Shown piece by piece: positions 8,108-17,153 of a stretch of DNA of 64,000 nt. The DNA lies in assembly GCF_003412455.1 (NCBI RefSeq), contig NZ_QTJU01000004.1:1-64000 (forward strand), read 5' to 3'. The notes beneath the pieces were generated by a model that was given only the letters and a program-made list of their open reading frames with translations, did not search any database and was not told the DNA's origin. The position numbers and the translations under genes were made by a program. This DNA is from Deminuibacter soli (GTDB taxonomy: Bacteria; Bacteroidota; Bacteroidia; Chitinophagales; Chitinophagaceae). Position 1 is the first letter of the stretch. Every line of letters starts with the position of its first letter.

Positions 8108-8605
8108 TTACAGGGGTTTGTGCATGATATAATCTTCCATTAAATAACCGCTGCCGATATCGATGTCTTCTTTCCCGATGATTTCGAAACCGGTTTTCTC
8201 GTAAAACTGTACCGCATTGTTATCGCGGTTTACATTCAGTAGCAAGCCGGTGTTGCCTGCATTTGTTGCAATGGCTGCCACCTGTTGCATCAGCACCTTG
8301 CCTACGCCCTTGCCCTGTGCAGCGGGCAGGATGTATATTTTGTGCACTTTGGTTTTGGGCTGCTGTTTGTAATTCAGTTCGTAAGAGATGTACCCGAGAT
8401 CCGTATCATTTTCCGAGGCAATGATAAACCGGTGTTGTTTGTTGTTCACCTGCCCGGTCAGTGCTTCTGTGCTGTACATCATGTTAAGCATGTAAGCGAT
8501 CTGATCAGGCGAAAGAATATGCCCGAAAGTAACCGGCCATGTAGTGTGTGCAATTTGCTGGATGCTGCTGAAATCTGCCGGTTGTGCTTCGCGTGTGTGT
8601 AACAT
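8108..8605 (-). CDS. GNAT-family N-acetyltransferase
   Basis: The protein has the GNAT fold: an N-terminal REAQPADFSSIQQIA helix-strand, the acetyl-CoA loop KIYILPAAQGKGVGKVLMQQV (Q/RxxGxG/A motif, about residues 95-115) and a C-terminal NNAVQFYEKTGFEIIG segment. Substrate is unknown. I favour the ATG at 8605 (MLHTREA) because GNAT similarity begins there; an upstream ATG at 8635 would add ten residues (MLFDLSFFPP). It sits between ilvC and ilvA in the same direction with gaps of 50-75 bases, so it is probably co-transcribed with them, but nothing in the sequence ties it to branched-chain amino acids. Confidence 0.85.
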   Translation of the reverse strand: MLHTREAQPADFSSIQQIAHTTWPVTFGHILSPDQIAYMLNMMYSTEALTGQVNNKQHRFIIASENDTDLGYISYELNYKQQPKTKVHKIYILPAAQGKGVGKVLMQQVAAIATNAGNTGLLLNVNRDNNAVQFYEKTGFEIIGKEDIDIGSGYLMEDYIMHKPL

Positions 8606-8678
8606 TGGAGGAAAGAATGACAAGTCAAAAAGCAATGTTGGGTATGCAGTGCGTACTGCACACCCAACATATGATATA

Positions 8679-9728
8679 TTATTTCTGGTTTTCGGGACGC
8701 AGGCTTCTTACAGTTTTGCCGGCTTGCCACAGTTCGCTTTCACGCAGTTCTTTCAGTTCCACTTCCAGTTTCTCGCGGTAGTCGGTTTTGCTGTTAGAAT
8801 CGATAGAACGCTGAGATTCTTTGCCTGTTGCAACGCTTTCGTACAGTTCGTTGAACACAGGTAAAGTAGCGTCACGGAATTTTTTCCACCAGTCAAGCGC
8901 GCCGCGCTGTGCAGTGGTAGAACAGTTGGCATACATCCAGTCCATACCATTTTCAGCAACCAGCGGCATCAGTGACTGTGTCAGTTCTTCTACTGTTTCG
9001 TTGAATGCTTCAGAAGGAGTATGGCCTTTGTCGCGCAGTACCTGGTACTGTGCAGCGAAGATACCCTGGATAGCACCCATCAGTGTACCACGTTCGCCGG
9101 TGAGGTCAGAGAATACTTCTTTGCGGAAATCTGTTTCAAACAGGTAACCGCTGCCTACAGCAATACCGAGTGCTACAACACGGTCTTTTGCTTTACCGGT
9201 AGCATCCTGGTAAATGGCGTAGCTGCTGTTTAAGCCGCGACCCTGTAAAAACATTCTGCGCAGTGAAGTACCTGAGCCTTTGGGAGCAACCAGGAACACG
9301 TCAACATCTTTTGGAGGAACGATGCCGGTTTGTTCGTTGAAGGTGATACCGAAGCCATGAGAAAAATACAGTGCTTTGCCGGCAGTGAGGTGTTTTTGTA
9401 CAGTAGGCCACAGTTCAATCTGTGCAGCATCGCTCAGCAGGTAGCAAATGATGGTACCGCGCTGCAGTGCTTCTTCAATTTCGAACAGTGTTTCGCCTGG
9501 TACAAAACCATCTGCAACGGCTTTATCCCAAGTTTTAGAATTTTTACGCTGACCAACGATTACTTTAATACCATTGTCGCGCTGGTTCAAAGCCTGGCCG
9601 GGGCCCTGTACGCCGTAACCGATTACTGCGACTGTTTCGTTCTTTAAAACTTCCTGTGCTTTTGAAAGTGGGAACTCTTCACGTGTTACCACGTTTTCCT
9701 GCACTCCTCCAAAATTTAATGTTGCCAT
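8679..9728 (-). CDS. ilvC: Ketol-acid reductoisomerase (class I)
   Basis: The enzyme isomerises and reduces acetolactate or acetohydroxybutyrate to the dihydroxy acids of the valine and isoleucine pathways, using Mg2+ and NAD(P)H. The Rossmann motif GYGVQGPGQA lies at residues 37-46. The cofactor loop has R61 and S64 (GQRKNSKTW), which would favour NADPH. The knotted C-terminal domain has acidic metal-binding stretches (FETDFRKEVFSDLTGERG and NETVEELTQSLMP). The length of 349 residues is class I. It follows ilvN by about 72 bases in the same operon. Confidence 0.97.
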   Translation of the reverse strand: MATLNFGGVQENVVTREEFPLSKAQEVLKNETVAVIGYGVQGPGQALNQRDNGIKVIVGQRKNSKTWDKAVADGFVPGETLFEIEEALQRGTIICYLLSDAAQIELWPTVQKHLTAGKALYFSHGFGITFNEQTGIVPPKDVDVFLVAPKGSGTSLRRMFLQGRGLNSSYAIYQDATGKAKDRVVALGIAVGSGYLFETDFRKEVFSDLTGERGTLMGAIQGIFAAQYQVLRDKGHTPSEAFNETVEELTQSLMPLVAENGMDWMYANCSTTAQRGALDWWKKFRDATLPVFNELYESVATGKESQRSIDSNSKTDYREKLEVELKELRESELWQAGKTVRSLRPENQK

Positions 9729-9800
9729 GTTTGTTGATTATTAAATAGTAAGTGTTTTGTTTATGCTTGTTTTGTTCTGTCAGTTTGTGCTGCTGTGTAA

Positions 9801-10391
9801 TTACATGGTGAATACTTCATCCTGTTTGTCGAGGAATTCGTTTTCAATTACGTCTTCGCCCGGTTCTGTTTGTTCAAACTCTTTGAGCTTTTCATGGAAG
9901 CCATTGCTGGCTTTAATGATGGCAACGCGTGCGCTGCGTACAAACTCAATCAGCTGGTAAGGTTCCAGGGCTTTAATCAGGCGCTCTGTTTCTTCACGGT
10001 GGCCGGTTGCTTCAAATACCGTGTAGTCTTTACGTATTACCACCGCCCTTGCACCAAATTCGCGCAGCAGGCGTTCTACTTTTACTTTTTCTGCAATGAT
10101 GTCGGTAGGTACTTTATACAGCGCCATTTCCTGCCATACGATTTCGTCGTTGGTGTTGAAATAGGCTTTCAGTACTTCTACCTGTTTTTCAATCTGCCTG
10201 CACAGTTTGCGCACCACTTCTTCGGTTTCGTTGATCACGATGGTAAAGCGGTGTATGTTCTCTACTTCAGAAGGAGAGGTGTTGAGGCTCTCGATGTTGA
10301 TTTTTCTGCGGGAGAACATGATGGCAATACGGTTTAACAGGCCGATCTGGTTTTCCGTATATACCGTTATGGTGAATTCCTGTTTTGACAT
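9801..10391 (-). CDS. ilvN: Acetolactate synthase small (regulatory) subunit
   Basis: This ACT-domain subunit activates acetolactate synthase and gives it valine feedback sensitivity. The N-terminal ACT domain starts with QEFTITVYTENQIGLLNRIA and carries RRKINIESLNTSPSE. A second C-terminal ACT-like domain follows from about residue 85 (VKVERLLREFGARAVVIRKD), as in the family. The tail after about residue 165 is acidic. It is separated from the catalytic-subunit gene ilvB by a small ABM-domain gene, an uncommon order since these two are usually adjacent. Confidence 0.95.
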   Translation of the reverse strand: MSKQEFTITVYTENQIGLLNRIAIMFSRRKINIESLNTSPSEVENIHRFTIVINETEEVVRKLCRQIEKQVEVLKAYFNTNDEIVWQEMALYKVPTDIIAEKVKVERLLREFGARAVVIRKDYTVFEATGHREETERLIKALEPYQLIEFVRSARVAIIKASNGFHEKLKEFEQTEPGEDVIENEFLDKQDEVFTM

Positions 10392-10415
10392 ATAAACGAG
10401 TTGAGAATGCCGTTA

Positions 10416-10706
10416 TTAATATATTTTTTCAAAGTGTTCCACAACCGGGGCGGGATCGTAAAACGGGTGCAACAATGCCTGCCATTGTTTGTAGGCATCG
10501 TGTTTTCTGAAACCGTCCACATGATCTTCCAGTGTTTGCCATTGCACCAGCAGCAGGTATTTGTTTTCTTCTTCTATGCAGCGCTGCAGTTCATGGTGCA
10601 GGTATCCGTCCATTGCTGCGATAATGCTTTGCGCTTCGTTGAAAGCATTTTCAAATGATTGCCGTGTACCTCTTTTAATGCGTAATATGGCTACTTCTGT
10701 GATCAT
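10416..10706 (-). CDS. Antibiotic-biosynthesis-monooxygenase (ABM) fold protein
   Basis: A 96-residue protein with the dimeric alpha/beta-barrel pattern: MITEVAILRIKRGTRQSFENAF at the start, the conserved GYLHHELQRCIEEENKYLLL middle strand and a LVQWQTLEDHVDGFRKHDAYKQW helix. Family members include cofactor-free monooxygenases, isomerases and proteins of unknown role. It lies between ilvB and ilvN with gaps of only about 25-27 bases, so it is translated from the ilv message. Its role in branched-chain synthesis, if any, is unknown. Confidence 0.85.
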   Translation of the reverse strand: MITEVAILRIKRGTRQSFENAFNEAQSIIAAMDGYLHHELQRCIEEENKYLLLVQWQTLEDHVDGFRKHDAYKQWQALLHPFYDPAPVVEHFEKIY

Positions 10707-10733
10707 ACCTGGTGTTGTGTTTTTAGATATGGT

Positions 10734-12482
10734 TTATTTTAACCTGATCTCTGCCACACTGCAACCCTGCGGCACCATGGGGAACACGTTGTTTTCCTTG
10801 CCTACCATTACTTCAAGCAGGTAAGCGCCTTTGTGGCTGAGCATGGTTTGCAGTGCATCCCTGAGGTTGCTTCTGCTATCGATGCGCTGGCCTTCAATAC
10901 CGTAACCTTTGGCAACTACAACGTAATCGGGGCTGGCGATATCTACAAAGGAATAACGTTTGTCGTGAAACAGCTGCTGCCACTGGCGTACCATGCCGAG
11001 GAACCTGTTGTTGAGAATAAGGATTTTAACATCCACTTCGCTCTGCATAATGGTACCCAGTTCCTGTATGGTCATTTGTATACCGCCATCACCCACAATA
11101 CCTACAACGGTTCTGTCGGGTGCGCCGAATTTAGCGCCGATGGCTGCAGGCAGGCAAAAGCCCATAGTGCCCAAACCGCCGGAGGTTACATTGCTCATGG
11201 TCTGGTTAAATTCAGCATAACGGCAGGCAACCATCTGGTGCTGGCCCACGTCGGTTACAATAACTGCATTGCCGCCGGTTAATTCGTTCAGCACTTTCAT
11301 TACTTCACCCATGGTCATTTCTGCCGTAGTAGGGTTCAGTTCTTCTGTGATAACGGCTTCTACTTCTTTGGCTTTCAAATCATGGAACTGCTGTACCCAT
11401 GCGGTATGCGTGTTCTTGTTTACCAGGCTGGTGAGCAAGGGCAGCGTGTCTTTACAATCGCCCCATACAGGAACGGTTGTCTGCACGTTTTTATCTATTT
11501 CAGCCGGGTCGATATCAAGATGAATTACCTTGGCCTGTTTGGCGTATTTATCAAGCCGGCCTGTAACACGGTCATCGAAACGCATACCCACAGCGATCAA
11601 TACATCACACTCGTTGGTTAACACGTTCGGGCCATAGTTGCCGTGCATGCCCAGCATGCCTACATTCAGCGGGTGATCGCTCGGCAGTGCGCTGAGGCCC
11701 ATGATTGTCCATGCAGCGGGTAAACCTGCTTTTTCAATAAAGGCTTTGAACTCTTTTTCTGCTTTACCCAGTATAACACCCTGGCCAAACAGTACGAAAG
11801 GTTTTTTCGCTTCATTGATCAGCTTAGCCGCTTCTTCCACGTATTGTTTGCGAACAATAGGCTTGGGGCGGTAGCTGCGGATATGTTCGCATTTGGTATA
11901 ACCGGGATAATCAAATTTCTGCAGCTGTGCATTTTTGGTGATATCGATGAGTACAGGACCAGGGCGGCCGGTACGTGCAATGTAAAATGCTTTGGCCATT
12001 ACTGCCGGTATCTCGGTAGCATCCGTTACCTGGTAGTTCCATTTGGTAACAGGTGTGGTAATGTTGATTACATCTGTTTCCTGGAAGGCGTCTGTGCCAA
12101 GCAGGTGAGCAAATACCTGGCCGGTAACACATACCAGCGGCGTGCTGTCTATCTGCGCGTCAGCCAGGCCTGTTACCAGGTTGGTAGCGCCGGGGCCGCT
12201 GGTGGCAAATACCACACCCACATCGCCGGAAGTGCGTGCATAACCCTGGGCTGCATGTATGCCACCCTGTTCATGGCGCACGAGTATATGTTTCAGTTTT
12301 TCCTGGTAGTCGTACAATGCATCATAAATCGGCATGATGGCGCCGCCGGGATAACCGAAAATGGTGTGTACCCCTTCGGCTATAAAAGCCTCCAGCACAG
12401 CTTGTGAGCCGGAAAGTGTGGTTGTTTTTGCTGCAGGTTGGGCAACTGTTGCGGGTTCCTGTATGGTGGTGGTATTGCTCAT
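10734..12482 (-). CDS. ilvB: Acetolactate synthase large (catalytic) subunit
   Basis: This ThDP enzyme condenses two pyruvates, or pyruvate and 2-oxobutanoate, to acetolactate or acetohydroxybutyrate. The N-terminal ThDP domain has GYPGGAIMPIYDALY and the catalytic glutamate in VRHEQGGIHAAQGYAR. The central FAD-related domain and the C-terminal ThDP-binding motif GDGGIQM...NNRFLGMVRQWQ follow. I chose the ATG at 12482 (MSNTTTIQEP) over an in-frame TTG three codons upstream. The first 25 residues are a low-complexity extension. It follows ilvD by about 40 bases. Confidence 0.96.
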   Translation of the reverse strand: MSNTTTIQEPATVAQPAAKTTTLSGSQAVLEAFIAEGVHTIFGYPGGAIMPIYDALYDYQEKLKHILVRHEQGGIHAAQGYARTSGDVGVVFATSGPGATNLVTGLADAQIDSTPLVCVTGQVFAHLLGTDAFQETDVINITTPVTKWNYQVTDATEIPAVMAKAFYIARTGRPGPVLIDITKNAQLQKFDYPGYTKCEHIRSYRPKPIVRKQYVEEAAKLINEAKKPFVLFGQGVILGKAEKEFKAFIEKAGLPAAWTIMGLSALPSDHPLNVGMLGMHGNYGPNVLTNECDVLIAVGMRFDDRVTGRLDKYAKQAKVIHLDIDPAEIDKNVQTTVPVWGDCKDTLPLLTSLVNKNTHTAWVQQFHDLKAKEVEAVITEELNPTTAEMTMGEVMKVLNELTGGNAVIVTDVGQHQMVACRYAEFNQTMSNVTSGGLGTMGFCLPAAIGAKFGAPDRTVVGIVGDGGIQMTIQELGTIMQSEVDVKILILNNRFLGMVRQWQQLFHDKRYSFVDIASPDYVVVAKGYGIEGQRIDSRSNLRDALQTMLSHKGAYLLEVMVGKENNVFPMVPQGCSVAEIRLK

Positions 12483-12523
12483 AACGCTCAATTTCTTTTT
12501 GTTGAATGATTTGCTGCCGGCAG

Positions 12524-14206
12524 TTATTGTTCGTCGGTTACACAGCCTTCTGCTGCATTTTTAACCGATTTCGCATATTTATATAAAACGCCTTTGGCTG
12601 CTTTAAGTGCAGGCTGTTTCCAGGCTGCTTTTCTTTTGGCGATCTCTTCTTCACTAACCTGTAAGGTGATGGTGTTCTTTACCGCATCCAGTTCAATTAC
12701 ATCATCGTCGTTTACCAGGCCTATTAAACCACCGTCGTAAGCTTCGGGTGTAATATGTCCTACCACAAAACCGTGCGTGCCACCGCTGAAACGGCCGTCG
12801 GTGATCAGTGCCACGCTTTTGCCCAAACCTGCACCAATGATGAGCGAGGTGGGTTTCAGCATTTCAGGCATGCCTGGGCCACCTTTAGGGCCAACATAGC
12901 GGATCACCACTACATCGCCTTTTTTAATGCGGCCAGACTGGATGCCGGCTGTAAGCTCCTGTTCGCCGTCGAATACACGGGCAGGACCTACAAAACGTTC
13001 CCCTTCTTTACCGCTGATTTTCGCAACACTGCCTTTTTCGGCGAGGTTACCGTACAGTATCTGCAGGTGACCGGTTGCTTTCAGCGGCTGTTCAAGCGGG
13101 TATATAATTTTCTGTGATTCAAAATCAAGATCAGGAATAGATTCGAGGTTTTCTGCCAGCGTTTTACCGGTAACGGTTAAGCAGTCGCCATGCAGCAAGC
13201 CTTTCTGCAGCAGGTATTTCATAACAGCAGGTACGCCGCCATGTTCGTGCAAGTCCTGCATCATGTATTTGCCGCTGGGTTTAAAATCGGCCAGTACAGG
13301 AATCCTGTTACTGATGGCCTGGAAATCATCCTGCGTTAACGGCACGTCTACGCTTTTAGCCATGGCAATCAGGTGCAGTACAGCATTGGTGCTGCCGCCG
13401 AGTACCATGATGGTTACAATGGCATTTTCAAAAGCCTTGCGCGTCATGATATCAGAAGGCTTGATGTCTTTTTCAAGCAGCAGGCGAATGGCTTTACCTG
13501 CAGCTTTACACTCATCCTGTTTTTCCTGGCTCAGTGCAGGGTTAGAGGAAGAGTAGGGAAGGCTCATACCCAGTGCTTCAATAGCAGAAGCCATGGTGTT
13601 GGCCGTATACATACCACCACAGGCGCCAGCGCCGGGGCAGGAGTGTTTTACGATACCTTTAAAATCATTGTCATCAAGGTTGCCCGCAAGTTTCTGACCC
13701 AGTGCTTCAAATGCTGAAACAATGTTCAGATCCTGGCCTTTGTAATGGCCGGGTGCAATAGTACCGCCGTACACCATGATAGAAGGGCGGTTAAGGCGGC
13801 CCATGGCGATAATAGAACCGGGCATGTTTTTATCACAGCCGGGGATGGTGATTAAACCATCATAATATTGTGCACCGCAAACAGCTTCGATAGAATCGGC
13901 AATAATATCGCGGCTCACGAGCGAGTAACGCATGCCATCGGTACCATTGCTCATACCGTCGCTTACACCAATGGTGTTGAAAATAAGACCAACCAGTTCG
14001 CTATCCCACACACTGTCTTTTATCACTTTGGCCAGTTCATTCAAATGCATGTTACAGGTGTTGCCATCATAGCCCATGCTTGCGATACCTACCTGTGCTT
14101 TCTGTAAATCTTCATCTGTTAAGCCAATACCATATAACATGGCTTGTGCAGCCGGTTGTGTAACATCCTGCGTAAGAACTTTTGAATATTTATTGATCTC
14201 TGCCAT
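12524..14206 (-). CDS. ilvD: Dihydroxy-acid dehydratase
   Basis: This Fe-S enzyme dehydrates the dihydroxy acids to the 2-oxo acids that precede valine and isoleucine. The cluster-binding cysteines are in [11 protein letters not shown] and [17 protein letters not shown], and the substrate/metal motif [15 protein letters not shown] is present near the C-terminus. The length of 560 residues is typical. It is the first gene after the Ile/Val leader peptide and attenuator, so its transcription should depend on Ile/Val-tRNA supply. Confidence 0.97.
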   Translation of the reverse strand: MAEINKYSKVLTQDVTQPAAQAMLYGIGLTDEDLQKAQVGIASMGYDGNTCNMHLNELAKVIKDSVWDSELVGLIFNTIGVSDGMSNGTDGMRYSLVSRDIIADSIEAVCGAQYYDGLITIPGCDKNMPGSIIAMGRLNRPSIMVYGGTIAPGHYKGQDLNIVSAFEALGQKLAGNLDDNDFKGIVKHSCPGAGACGGMYTANTMASAIEALGMSLPYSSSNPALSQEKQDECKAAGKAIRLLLEKDIKPSDIMTRKAFENAIVTIMVLGGSTNAVLHLIAMAKSVDVPLTQDDFQAISNRIPVLADFKPSGKYMMQDLHEHGGVPAVMKYLLQKGLLHGDCLTVTGKTLAENLESIPDLDFESQKIIYPLEQPLKATGHLQILYGNLAEKGSVAKISGKEGERFVGPARVFDGEQELTAGIQSGRIKKGDVVVIRYVGPKGGPGMPEMLKPTSLIIGAGLGKSVALITDGRFSGGTHGFVVGHITPEAYDGGLIGLVNDDDVIELDAVKNTITLQVSEEEIAKRKAAWKQPALKAAKGVLYKYAKSVKNAAEGCVTDEQ

Positions 14207-14220
14207 TGTTGAATATTTTG

Positions 14221-14256
14221 AGGAAACAAAAAACCCGCCTCTTGTGAGGCGGGTTT
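14221..14256 (-). terminator. Transcription attenuator of the ilv operon
   Basis: On the minus strand AAACCCGCCTC, an ACAA loop and GAGGCGGGTTT form a perfect 11-bp stem, followed at once by TTTTTTGTTT. This is a strong intrinsic terminator placed between the Ile/Val leader peptide and ilvD (stem arms 14246-14256 and 14231-14241). Its location before the first structural gene, not after a gene, indicates attenuation. A clear anti-terminator stem was not resolved by eye. Confidence 0.85.
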
Positions 14257-14283
14257 GTATAATCTGTTGTGTTTATTTATACG

Positions 14284-14382
14284 TTATCCACCTCCATACA
14301 AAGCAGGAATAATAATGACTACCACCACAATAATGACTGCGGTAATACGGGTAATGACATTATTAATACTGTTGTTGAACAT
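14284..14382 (-). CDS. Ile/Val leader peptide of the ilv operon
   Basis: A 32-residue frame starts with ATG at 14382 and ends with TAA at 14284-14286, 28 bases before the attenuator stem. It encodes a dense run of control codons, VIIVVVVIII (residues 16-25): four consecutive Val codons flanked by two and three Ile codons, with further Ile and Val upstream (residues 6-13). It has no resemblance to a structural protein. Together with the terminator it fits classical ribosome-mediated attenuation by charged tRNA-Ile and tRNA-Val. There is only one Leu codon, so leucine is probably not sensed. The function is inferred. Confidence 0.85.
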   Translation of the reverse strand: MFNNSINNVITRITAVIIVVVVIIIPALYGGG

Positions 14383-14399
14383 AGACGTGAATGTTCAAC
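14374..14399. promoter_or_regulatory. Inverted repeat at the ilv leader start
   Basis: GTTGAACAT (14374-14382) and ATGTTCAAC (14391-14399) form a perfect 9-bp inverted repeat with an 8-base spacer. One arm contains the leader ATG; the other touches the candidate -7 box. It could be an operator over the transcription start or an RNA hairpin hiding the leader start codon. Confidence 0.5.
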
Positions 14400-14429
14400 G
14401 AATATACAGTATGCTGCTTTAAAAACAAA
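14399..14429 (-). promoter_or_regulatory. Candidate ilv operon promoter
   Basis: Read on the minus strand: TTTG (14429-14426), 19 bases, TATATTCG (14406-14399). This matches TTTG-N19/21-TAnnTTTG except for one base. The leader ATG lies 17 bases after the box, so the transcript would have a very short leader before the peptide. Confidence 0.5.
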
Positions 14430-14519
14430 GAACTTTTTGAATAACAAACAAGGAATTTCGATAGATGCATAACGAATGATTGTTCGTTTGCATGTATGCT
14501 GAACGATGCCTGTGTGTTA

Positions 14520-15635
14520 TTATATAATCGTCGATTTGCTTAATAAGATATTGCCCTTATTAATCTCGGCCGATATTTTGTTTTCTGTGTAATCGCGTAC
14601 CAGGTCACCAATGGTAGTGGTGCTGTAACTGTTGATGGCATCAATGTCTTTTGTTACAAAGCCATGCTGCAATGTCCAGTTTACGGCATCGCGTACCAGC
14701 TGTGCTTCTTCAGTTAAACCAAAATGATCGAGCATCATGGCTGCAGAGAGGATAGAACCAACCGGGTTGGCAATGTCTTTGCCTGCTGCCTGCGGGTAAG
14801 AACCATGAATAGGCTCAAACAAAGCTACTGCGCTGCCTACTGAAGCAGAAGGCGCCAGGCCCAGTGAACCGCTTAACACGCTGGCTTCATCGCTGATGAT
14901 ATCGCCAAACATGTTCTCGGTCAGGATCACATCAAACTGTTTGGGGTTAATGATGATCTGCATAGAAGCATTGTCAACAAACATATAATCCACCGCAACA
15001 TCACTGTACTGTACAGCCACTTCCTGTACAATTCTTCTCCACAGGCGTGATGTTTCGAGTACGTTGGCTTTATCTACCAGCGTTAATTTCTTTCTTCTTT
15101 TCTGTGCGTGCTGAAAGGCGAGGTGTGCAATACGCTCAATTTCGCTGGCGCTGTACACGCAATCATCAGATGCCTGCAGTTTGTCATCACTCAGTTCTTT
15201 CTTGCCAAAGTAAATACCGCCGGTTAATTCACGGTAAATCACAAAATCAACACCTTCCAGGTTTTTGGCTTTCAGCGGAGACAAATGATGTAATGAAGCG
15301 TAAGTAGTGATAGGGCGAATATTGGCAAACAGCTGTAATGATTTGCGCAGTTTCAGCAAACCCTGCTCAGGGCGAACCTTGGCGGTAGGGTCGTTGTCGT
15401 ATTTAGGATGGCCGATGGCGCCAAACAAAATGGCATCGCTGTCGAGACAGATGGTTACTGTTTCGTCGGGCAGCGGGCTGCCGGTTTTGTCGATGGCATC
15501 AGCGCCCATTAAACAATAGCGGTAGTGAAATTCGTGGTTGAATTTTTTAGCTACTGCATCCAGTACTTTAATGGATTGTTGTGTTACTTCGGGACCGATA
15601 CCGTCGCCTAATATGACCGCAATATTTTTTTTCAT
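14520..15635 (-). CDS. leuB: 3-isopropylmalate dehydrogenase
   Basis: This NAD-dependent decarboxylating dehydrogenase produces 2-oxoisocaproate from 3-isopropylmalate in leucine synthesis. It has the N-terminal AVILGDGIGPEV, the substrate-binding VRPEQGLLKLRKSLQLFANIRP, the metal site (ENMFGDIISDEAS) and the NAD-loop region EPIHGSYPQAAGKDIANP. The length is 371 residues. It is the last gene of the leu run; 11 bases separate it from the ABC ATPase gene. About 90 bases downstream begins the ilv promoter and leader region. Confidence 0.97.
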   Translation of the reverse strand: MKKNIAVILGDGIGPEVTQQSIKVLDAVAKKFNHEFHYRYCLMGADAIDKTGSPLPDETVTICLDSDAILFGAIGHPKYDNDPTAKVRPEQGLLKLRKSLQLFANIRPITTYASLHHLSPLKAKNLEGVDFVIYRELTGGIYFGKKELSDDKLQASDDCVYSASEIERIAHLAFQHAQKRRKKLTLVDKANVLETSRLWRRIVQEVAVQYSDVAVDYMFVDNASMQIIINPKQFDVILTENMFGDIISDEASVLSGSLGLAPSASVGSAVALFEPIHGSYPQAAGKDIANPVGSILSAAMMLDHFGLTEEAQLVRDAVNWTLQHGFVTKDIDAINSYSTTTIGDLVRDYTENKISAEINKGNILLSKSTII

Positions 15636-15646
15636 GTTCAGTTTTG

Positions 15647-17149
15647 TTATGAAATAGTGGAAGGATATTGTTCGGGTTGATGTGTTACAATAGTTGCTTC
15701 GCCGTTGCTGATGCGCAGGGCCTGGTTAATGCAGGCAGGCACCTGGTCTTTGCGGTGGCTTACATATATAAGCGTGCGCTCGGGGTGTTGTACCAGTGCA
15801 TCTACAATATCGGTGAATTGTTGTGTTTGATGATCATCGAGGCCCTGGCAGGGTTCATCGAGAATAAGCAGGGGCGGGTTTTTAATGAGTGCCCTGGCCA
15901 GCAGCAGCAAACGTTGCTGGCTGATGGAAACAGCAGACAGCTTTTTATTAGCCACGCCATCCAGCTGTAACAGGTATAACCAGGCATCAGCCTGTTTCAC
16001 CTGTTCATCGCTTACTTTGCGGTACAAACCGGTAGTATCAAAATAGCCGGAAAGCACCACATCGCGGCAGCTGGTGTTTACATCAAAATACCAATGCAGC
16101 TCAGGAGATGCATAACCGATTTTCTGTTTGATATCCCAGATACTTTCGCCTGTGCCGCGTTTTTTATCGAACAGGTGAATATCATTGGCATAAGCCTGCG
16201 GATGATCGCCGGTGATTAAGTTAAGCAGTGTGGATTTACCTGCACCATTGGCGCCCTGCAGCCACCATTTGGAACCTTTGGCAATATGCCAGTTTACCTG
16301 CTGCAGAATTTTCTTGTCGCCATACTGCACATGCACGTTGTTCAGTTGAACGGCGTGCTGAAAAGCGGTGAAGAAAGGCGGCTGCGCAGTAAGGTTGTGC
16401 AAAGCCTGCTGGTCTAAGCTAATGGCAGGTTTACGCTGTGCAATGGTACTGCATTCTCCGAATGCTTCTCTTGTTTGTACCTGCACCTGCTGGTTGCTGA
16501 TAGTAGCCACATGCGTAATGCAGGCAGGTATTTCAACCGTATCGCCTATTATAATAAGCTGTGTGCCCTGTTGTACCAGTGCGCTGAAAATGGCATTAAG
16601 CTTTTTACGTGCATCTACATCCAAACCTACCAGCGGGTTATCGAGTACCAGCAGTTGCGGGGCAGTAAGGAAAGCTTTGGCCAGCTGCAGCTTTTTCTGC
16701 TCACCGTTCGACAGCAGCAGTAACGATGCATGCGTGCGGTGGGTAAGATTCAGCTGCTGTAACATGGCTGTAATGCTTGCTTCAGCAACAGTGGGATGTG
16801 CGTTGGTCAGTTCTTCCCAAACAGTATTGGCATCACCGGCATCGCTGCTGTTGTAACGTTGCTGGTAATAAAAATCGCTGATGCCGGCATGATTGGTAAA
16901 ATGATACCATTGCGCTACAAACAAAGCCTGCTGCGGCAGGCTGTTTTGTTCACTGAAATGTACCATCAATTCACCCTGGTGAAACACCTTGCCGCAAATG
17001 GCTTTGGCCAGCGTGGTTTTACCGCTGCCGGCTTCACCTGTAAGCAGCCATTGCTCCCCGCGGTGCATGGTAAATGCTGCGTTATGCAGCACGCTTTGCG
17101 GCGGGTACTGAACGGTTAAGTTGCTGGCTGTGATAAATGGCTGTTGCAT
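15647..17149 (-). CDS. Tandem ABC ATPase, ModF-like
   Basis: A 500-residue soluble protein with two ABC nucleotide-binding domains and no membrane segment. Domain 1 has Walker A GEAGSGKTT (residues 38-46), an LLSNGEQKKLQLAKA signature and Walker B LLVLDNPLVGLD, in which the catalytic glutamate is replaced by asparagine. Domain 2 has Walker A GANGAGKST (about residue 300), a divergent signature (SAVSISQQR) and a normal Walker B LLILDEPCQGLD. The architecture resembles ModF/PhrA and partly ABC-F proteins. It lies 4 bases after leuD and 11 before leuB, so it is tightly embedded in the leu operon. Function unknown; no permease gene is nearby. Confidence 0.85.
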   Translation of the reverse strand: MQQPFITASNLTVQYPPQSVLHNAAFTMHRGEQWLLTGEAGSGKTTLAKAICGKVFHQGELMVHFSEQNSLPQQALFVAQWYHFTNHAGISDFYYQQRYNSSDAGDANTVWEELTNAHPTVAEASITAMLQQLNLTHRTHASLLLLSNGEQKKLQLAKAFLTAPQLLVLDNPLVGLDVDARKKLNAIFSALVQQGTQLIIIGDTVEIPACITHVATISNQQVQVQTREAFGECSTIAQRKPAISLDQQALHNLTAQPPFFTAFQHAVQLNNVHVQYGDKKILQQVNWHIAKGSKWWLQGANGAGKSTLLNLITGDHPQAYANDIHLFDKKRGTGESIWDIKQKIGYASPELHWYFDVNTSCRDVVLSGYFDTTGLYRKVSDEQVKQADAWLYLLQLDGVANKKLSAVSISQQRLLLLARALIKNPPLLILDEPCQGLDDHQTQQFTDIVDALVQHPERTLIYVSHRKDQVPACINQALRISNGEATIVTHQPEQYPSTIS

Positions 17150-17153
17150 GTGC

